8,163 nt of DNA from positions 1-8,163 of the forward strand of contig JAVEDA010000019.1 in the NCBI GenBank assembly GCA_030841195.1, given 5' to 3'. Of the stretch, positions 5,013 through 8,163 are shown piece by piece. Under the pieces are notes generated by a model. It did no database searches, had not been told where the DNA came from, and saw nothing but the letters and a program-made list of their open reading frames with translations. The stretch's first letter is position 1, and the number at the start of each line of letters is the position of its first letter. Origin of the DNA: Actinomycetota bacterium (GTDB lineage Bacteria > Actinomycetota > Actinomycetes > JACCUZ01). The translations under genes and the position numbers were made by a program.

Positions 5013-6494
5013 ATGCTCGACCACGAGACCTGCTACCGCGCGGTCAACGCCCGGGACCCCCGGTTCGACGGGTGGTTCGTCACCGCCGTCACGACGACCG
5101 GCATCTACTGCCGGCCCAGCTGCCCCGCGACCACCCCGAAGCGGCGCAACGTCACCTTCTTCCCGACCGCGGCAGCCGCCCAGCTGGCCGGCTTCCGGGC
5201 CTGCCGCCGGTGCCGCCCGGACGCCTCCCCCGGTTCGCCGGAGTGGAACGTCCGGTCCGACACCGTCGCGCGGGCGATGCGGATGATCGGCGACGGCGCC
5301 GTCGACCGGGAAGGTGTCGCCGGGCTGGCGGCCCGGCTCGGCTACAGCGAGCGTCAGCTGCACCGACTGCTGGTCGCCGAGGTCGGTGCCGGCGCCCAGG
5401 CGCTGGCCCGGGCCCAGCGCGCGCACACCGCCCGCACCCTGGTCGAGACCACCGACCTGCGGCTGTCCGAGGTGGCCTTCGCGGCCGGGTTCGCCAGCAT
5501 CCGCCAGTTCAACGACACGGTGCGCGCGGTCTTCGCCACCACGCCCCGCGACCTACGGGAGAAGGCCACCGCCCGCGGCAGCGCCGCCGTCCCCGGGACG
5601 ATGGTGCTGCGGCTGGCCACCCGGCAGCCGTTCGACGGGCGGTGGCTGCTCGACCTGCTCGCGTCCAAGTCCGTCCCCGGTGTCGAGTCGTACGACGGGA
5701 CGACGTTCCGCCGCGCGCTCCTGCTCCCGCACGGCGAGGCCACGGTCGACCTGACCCCGGCCGCCGACCACGTGCTGGCAACCCTGCGGCTGGAGGACCC
5801 CCGCGACGTGGTCCCGGCCGTGGCGAGGTGCAGGCGGCTGCTCGACCTGGACGCCGACTCGGCCGCCGTGGACGAGCTGCTCGGCGCCGACCCGCTGCTC
5901 GCGCCGCTCGTCCGCGACCTGCCCGGCGTCCGGGTGCCCGGCTCGGTCGACGGCGCCGAGATGGCAGTGAAGGCCGTCATCGGCCAGCAGGTCTCGGTGG
6001 CCGGCGCCCGGACCGTGGCCGGCCGGCTGGTCACGGCGTACGGGAAACCGCTGACCCGCACGGGCGGCGCGGACGGTGGGCTGACCCACCACTTCCCCAC
6101 CGCCGACGTGCTTGCGTCGGTCGACCCCGAGACCCTGCCGATGCCTCGCGCGCGGGCCCGGACGCTGGTGCGCCTGGCGGCCGCGGCCGCGAACGCTGAG
6201 ATCGACCTCGACCCGGGCGCCGACCGCGACGAGGTCCAGGCCGCCCTGCTGGCCATGCCCGGCATCGGCACCTGGACCGCCGACTACCTGCGGATGCGGG
6301 TGCTCGGTGACCCCGACAGCTTCCTCGCGAGCGACCTCGGCGTCCGCCGCGGTCTCGAGCGGCTCGGTGCCGCGGGCGACCCCCGCGCCGCGGCCGACCG
6401 GGCCGAGGCGTGGCGACCGTGGCGGTCGTACGCGCTCATGCACCTATGGGAGGTCGCGATGCGGCCGACCGCCGACCGGAAGGACCCCACGTGA
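5013..6494 (+). CDS. alkA: Ada(N)-AraC-AlkA fusion: alkylation sensor/regulator and 3-methyladenine DNA glycosylase
   Basis: A 493-residue fusion of two activities of the adaptive response to DNA alkylation. Residues about 1-75 are the Ada N-terminal zinc domain, whose four cysteines are C33 and C37 (GIYCRPSCPA) plus C64 and C67 (RACRRCRP). C33 corresponds to the methyl-phosphotriester acceptor of E. coli Ada, so methyl transfer to it should switch on DNA binding. An AraC-type helix-turn-helix domain follows (about 80-180; LRLSEVAFAAGFASIRQFND). Then come an AlkA N-terminal domain (about 195-310) and a helix-hairpin-helix glycosylase domain (MPGIGTWTADY, 415-425) with catalytic D441 (FLASDLGV). 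The glycosylase excises alkylated bases such as 3-methyladenine. The ATG at 5013 gives a normal Ada start (MLDHETCYRAVNARDPRFDG); the open frame upstream is noncoding. It heads an operon with ogt and probably activates its own promoter. Confidence 0.95.
   Translation: MLDHETCYRAVNARDPRFDGWFVTAVTTTGIYCRPSCPATTPKRRNVTFFPTAAAAQLAGFRACRRCRPDASPGSPEWNVRSDTVARAMRMIGDGAVDREGVAGLAARLGYSERQLHRLLVAEVGAGAQALARAQRAHTARTLVETTDLRLSEVAFAAGFASIRQFNDTVRAVFATTPRDLREKATARGSAAVPGTMVLRLATRQPFDGRWLLDLLASKSVPGVESYDGTTFRRALLLPHGEATVDLTPAADHVLATLRLEDPRDVVPAVARCRRLLDLDADSAAVDELLGADPLLAPLVRDLPGVRVPGSVDGAEMAVKAVIGQQVSVAGARTVAGRLVTAYGKPLTRTGGADGGLTHHFPTADVLASVDPETLPMPRARARTLVRLAAAAANAEIDLDPGADRDEVQAALLAMPGIGTWTADYLRMRVLGDPDSFLASDLGVRRGLERLGAAGDPRAAADRAEAWRPWRSYALMHLWEVAMRPTADRKDPT
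6478..6484 (+). promoter_or_regulatory. ribosome binding site of ogt
   Basis: GGAAGGA ends 6 bases before the GTG at 6491, inside the last codons of the alkA fusion gene. It selects this GTG over the upstream in-frame ATG at 6410. Confidence 0.7.
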
Positions 6495-6988
6495 CCACGT
6501 TCACCACCACCATCGACAGCCCGGTGGGCCCGCTGGTGCTCACCAGCGACGGCACCGCCCTGACGGGCGTCCTCTTCGACGCGGAGGTCGACCCGGGCTG
6601 GTCGACCGAGCCGTGCGCCGTCCTGGACCGCGTTTCGGCTCAGCTTGGGGAGTACTTCGCCGGCGTCCGCACCGAGTTCGACCTGCCGCTCGAGCCGGCC
6701 GGCACGCCGTTCCAGCGCAGCACCTGGCTGGCCCTGCGCGAGATCCCCTATGCCGAGACCATCAACTACGGACAGCTTGCGCTGCGGGTCGGGAACCCGA
6801 AGGCATCCCGCGCGGTCGGCCTGGCGAACGGGCGCAACCCGATCTCGATCGTGGTGCCCTGCCACCGGGTGATCGGTGCCGACGGCTCGCTCACCGGGTA
6901 CGGCGGTGGGCTGGACCGCAAGCGGCTGCTGCTCGACCTGGAGCGCCGGGTGGCCGGCGCCGAGGACCCGCAACTGACGCTGCTCTGA
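6491..6988 (+). CDS. ogt: methylated-DNA--[protein]-cysteine S-methyltransferase (Ogt/AdaB)
   Basis: Suicide repair protein that moves the methyl group of O6-methylguanine (and O4-methylthymine) in DNA onto its own cysteine. The 165-residue product has the acceptor C124 in IVVPCHRVIG, the arginine finger R107 in SRAVG, the Asn hinge N116 in GRNPIS, and Y93 in TINYGQLA, which matches the residue that rotates the phosphate of the target base. The N-terminal domain (TTIDSPVGPLVL) is normal. The GTG start overlaps the preceding stop (GTGA) and has its own ribosome site; an in-frame ATG 81 bases upstream would add residues with no family match. With the Ada-AlkA fusion it supplies the activity carried by the C-terminal domain of E. 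coli Ada, completing the set of functions. Confidence 0.96.
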   Translation: MTTFTTTIDSPVGPLVLTSDGTALTGVLFDAEVDPGWSTEPCAVLDRVSAQLGEYFAGVRTEFDLPLEPAGTPFQRSTWLALREIPYAETINYGQLALRVGNPKASRAVGLANGRNPISIVVPCHRVIGADGSLTGYGGGLDRKRLLLDLERRVAGAEDPQLTLL

Positions 6989-6990
6989 GA

Positions 6991-7003
6991 CGGACCTTGT
7001 CCG
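6991..7003. terminator. short hairpin after ogt
   Basis: CGGAC (6991-6995) and GTCCG (6999-7003) form a perfect 5-bp stem with a 3-base loop, 2 bases after the ogt stop. There is no T-run, so it is not a standard intrinsic terminator. It could protect the mRNA 3' end or be a chance GC repeat. Confidence 0.25.
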
Positions 7004-7063
7004 GGCCCTGGTTGTGGGCTTGAGTGCAGGGGACGCGGTGGAGCAAACCGCCGCCGCCCCCTC

Positions 7064-7069
7064 GAGGAG
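7064..7069 (+). promoter_or_regulatory. ribosome binding site of the alpha/beta hydrolase gene
   Basis: GAGGAG ends 7 bases before the ATG at 7077 and decides this start over the longer open frame beginning at 7014. A clear ribosome site shows that this gene is translated from a leadered or upstream transcript. Confidence 0.75.
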
Positions 7070-7076
7070 CTCCGCG

Positions 7077-7880
7077 ATGACCGATGCCATCCGCACGCCC
7101 GTCGTCTTCATCCACGGTCTCTGGCTGCACTCCAGCTCATGGCAGCCGTGGGTCGACCTGTTCAACCGGTCCGGCTACGACGCCATGGCGTTGGACTGGC
7201 CCGGCGACGGTGCGACCGTCGAGGAGGCCAGGGCCAACCCGGACGCTGTCGCGGACGTCGGCGTGGACGAGATCACCGACCACTACGCCAAGGCGATCGC
7301 CAGCCTGCCGGCCAGGCCGATCGTCATCGGTCACTCGTTCGGCGGCCTCATCGTCGAGAAACTGCTCGGTGAGGGCTTCGCCGCAGCCGGCGTGGCGATC
7401 GACGCGGCTCCGATCAAGGGTGTGCTGCCAGTCCCCCTCTCTGCGCTACGGGTGGCGTTCCCGGCCCTGAAGAACCCCGGGAACATCGACGCCGCGGTGT
7501 CGCTGACCCAGGAGCAGTTCCACTATGGCTTCGGGAACGCGCTGACGCCCGAGGAGTCCGCCGAGCTGTACGAGAAGTGGACGATCCCGTCGCCCGCGCG
7601 ACCGCTGTTCCAGGCCGCCACCGCGAACTTCAACCCGCACGCCGAGACCAAGGTCGAGGTCGACAACGAGGACCGCGGGCCGCTGCTGCTCACCATGGGC
7701 GGCCAGGACCACACCGTCCCCGAGGCCATCACCAAGTCGACCTACAAGCAGTACCGGAAGTCCACGGCCGTCACCGAGATCATCGAGTTCGCGGACCGCG
7801 GCCACTCGCTGACCATCGACCACGGCTGGCGCGACGTGGCCGACTCGGTGCTCGACTGGCTCAAGGAGAAGGGTCTCTGA
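7077..7880 (+). CDS. alpha/beta hydrolase
   Basis: Cytosolic serine hydrolase of 267 residues with the alpha/beta hydrolase fold; the substrate is unknown. The N-terminus contains the oxyanion-loop motif VVFIHGLWLHSSSW (9-22). The nucleophile is S87 in GHSFGG, the acid is probably D211 in GGQDHTVPE, and the base is H243 in DRGHSLTIDHGW, so the triad is complete. A helical cap-like region with LTQEQFHYGFGNALTPEE and YEKWTIPSPARPLF lies between strand-turn regions in the middle. This arrangement resembles a common actinobacterial group annotated simply as alpha/beta hydrolase. No signal peptide or membrane segment is present. It starts 88 bases after ogt, and no convincing promoter is visible in that gap, so cotranscription with the repair operon is possible but not shown. 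The next gene begins one base after its stop. Confidence 0.92.
   Translation: MTDAIRTPVVFIHGLWLHSSSWQPWVDLFNRSGYDAMALDWPGDGATVEEARANPDAVADVGVDEITDHYAKAIASLPARPIVIGHSFGGLIVEKLLGEGFAAAGVAIDAAPIKGVLPVPLSALRVAFPALKNPGNIDAAVSLTQEQFHYGFGNALTPEESAELYEKWTIPSPARPLFQAATANFNPHAETKVEVDNEDRGPLLLTMGGQDHTVPEAITKSTYKQYRKSTAVTEIIEFADRGHSLTIDHGWRDVADSVLDWLKEKGL
7868..7873 (+). promoter_or_regulatory. ribosome binding site of the last gene
   Basis: GAAGGG, part of the longer purine run from 7863, ends 8 bases before the TTG at 7882. It supports the unusual TTG start and coupling to the hydrolase gene. Confidence 0.5.
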
Positions 7881-7881
7881 G

Positions 7882-8163
7882 TTGAGCGGCGGCAGCGGCA
7901 CCCAGGACGACCCGTGGGAGCTGCTGACCGCCCCCGGCAAGTCGGGCTACACGATGTACCGCGACGAGGCGGCTGACCCGCCGACGCTGGTCTGCCAGGT
8001 CGGGACCACCAGGCTGACCTACCAGCTGCGCGCCATCGACGACCTGCACGCCTGGCTGCGCGAGCAGGGCGACTGGCTCGACCTGGGTGCCGCCGACGAG
8101 AACAAGCCGGCGCCGGAGGGCAGCGTGGAGGCGTGGGGCCGGTCTCCCGACAACCCGGTCGGC
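7882..8163 (+). CDS. uncharacterised actinobacterial protein, 3' end cut by window
   Basis: The first 94 codons are visible and the frame is open to the window end. A TTG start one base after the hydrolase stop is proposed: it has a purine-rich ribosome site at 8 bases, and the product then begins with a short Gly/Ser tail before DPWELLTAPGKSGYTMYRD. The only early ATG (25th codon) would remove that segment. Further stretches are LVCQVGTTRLTYQLRAIDDL, HAWLREQGDWLDLGAADE and VEAWGRSPDNPVG. It looks like a small soluble protein, rich in Trp and acidic residues, without signal peptide or membrane segment. From memory it resembles an uncharacterised actinobacterial family (possibly the one called DUF6855), but I cannot confirm this. 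The tight spacing says it is cotranscribed with the hydrolase. Confidence 0.72.
   Translation, partial: MSGGSGTQDDPWELLTAPGKSGYTMYRDEAADPPTLVCQVGTTRLTYQLRAIDDLHAWLREQGDWLDLGAADENKPAPEGSVEAWGRSPDNPVG

Noticed and set aside
5553..6443. Antisense open frames opposite ada-alkA (also 5354-6271).
   Set aside because: No motifs and skewed composition; shadow of the high-GC coding strand.
6410..6490. Longer ogt start at the ATG at 6410.
   Set aside because: The added residues overlap the end of the glycosylase gene, have no match to the family, and the GTG at 6491 has a well-placed ribosome site.
7014..7076. Longer alpha/beta hydrolase start at 7014.
   Set aside because: GAGGAG at 7064-7069 points to the ATG at 7077 and the hydrolase fold starts right after it.
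1..8163. Search for CRISPR arrays, tRNA/rRNA genes, insertion sequences, att sites, toxin-antitoxin or phage-defence genes.
   Set aside because: No direct-repeat arrays, cloverleaf-like sequence, transposase motifs or terminal inverted repeats were seen, and the genes account for almost all of the window.

Overview
The window is chromosomal DNA from a high-GC Gram-positive bacterium (Actinomycetota). The evidence is the very high GC at third codon positions, frequent GTG/TTG starts, GTGA stop/start overlaps, the divergent pncB | clpS-DUF2017-mec neighbourhood (from memory, similar to the pncB1/clpS region of Mycobacterium tuberculosis), and an Ada-AlkA fusion typical of actinobacteria. A genus cannot be given. 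No rRNA, tRNA, insertion sequence, CRISPR array, phage gene or other mobile signature is visible, and base composition looks uniform.

Layout. (1) Positions 1-1181, minus strand: clpS, a DUF2017 gene and the 5' part of a JAMM metallopeptidase gene (mec-like), transcribed leftward off the window. (2) Positions 1205-3078, plus strand: pncB and pncA, translationally coupled by a GTGA overlap. Together they form the nicotinamide to nicotinate to NaMN salvage route of NAD synthesis. (3) Positions 3122-3904, plus strand: an aldo/keto reductase. (4) Positions 3926-4813, minus strand: a BtuF-like cobalamin-binding-fold protein without signal peptide, convergent with the reductase. (5) Positions 5013-6988, plus strand: an Ada(N)-AraC-AlkA fusion followed by ogt with a GTGA overlap. 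This is a compact alkylation-damage response operon. (6) Positions 7077-8163, plus strand: an alpha/beta hydrolase and, one base after its stop, the 5' part of an uncharacterised gene cut by the window end. No stretch over 300 bases lacks a gene; the longest gap is 148 bases (4865-5012 when measured from the longer reading of the BtuF-like gene; 199 bases from the start chosen here).

The strongest pattern beyond the genes is in start signals. Genes that begin a transcription unit (clpS, pncB, the BtuF-like gene, probably the reductase and ada-alkA, and also the internal mec) lack a well-placed Shine-Dalgarno sequence. Each has a TANNNT-like or CANNNT-like -10 hexamer ending 6-7 bases before the start codon, the layout expected for leaderless mRNAs. 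Genes inside units (DUF2017, pncA, ogt, the last gene) and the hydrolase have purine-rich ribosome binding sites at 6-8 bases. The clpS and pncB -10 elements overlap in a 23-bp divergent spacer. I see no convincing new multi-gene system: most genes belong to known families in familiar contexts.
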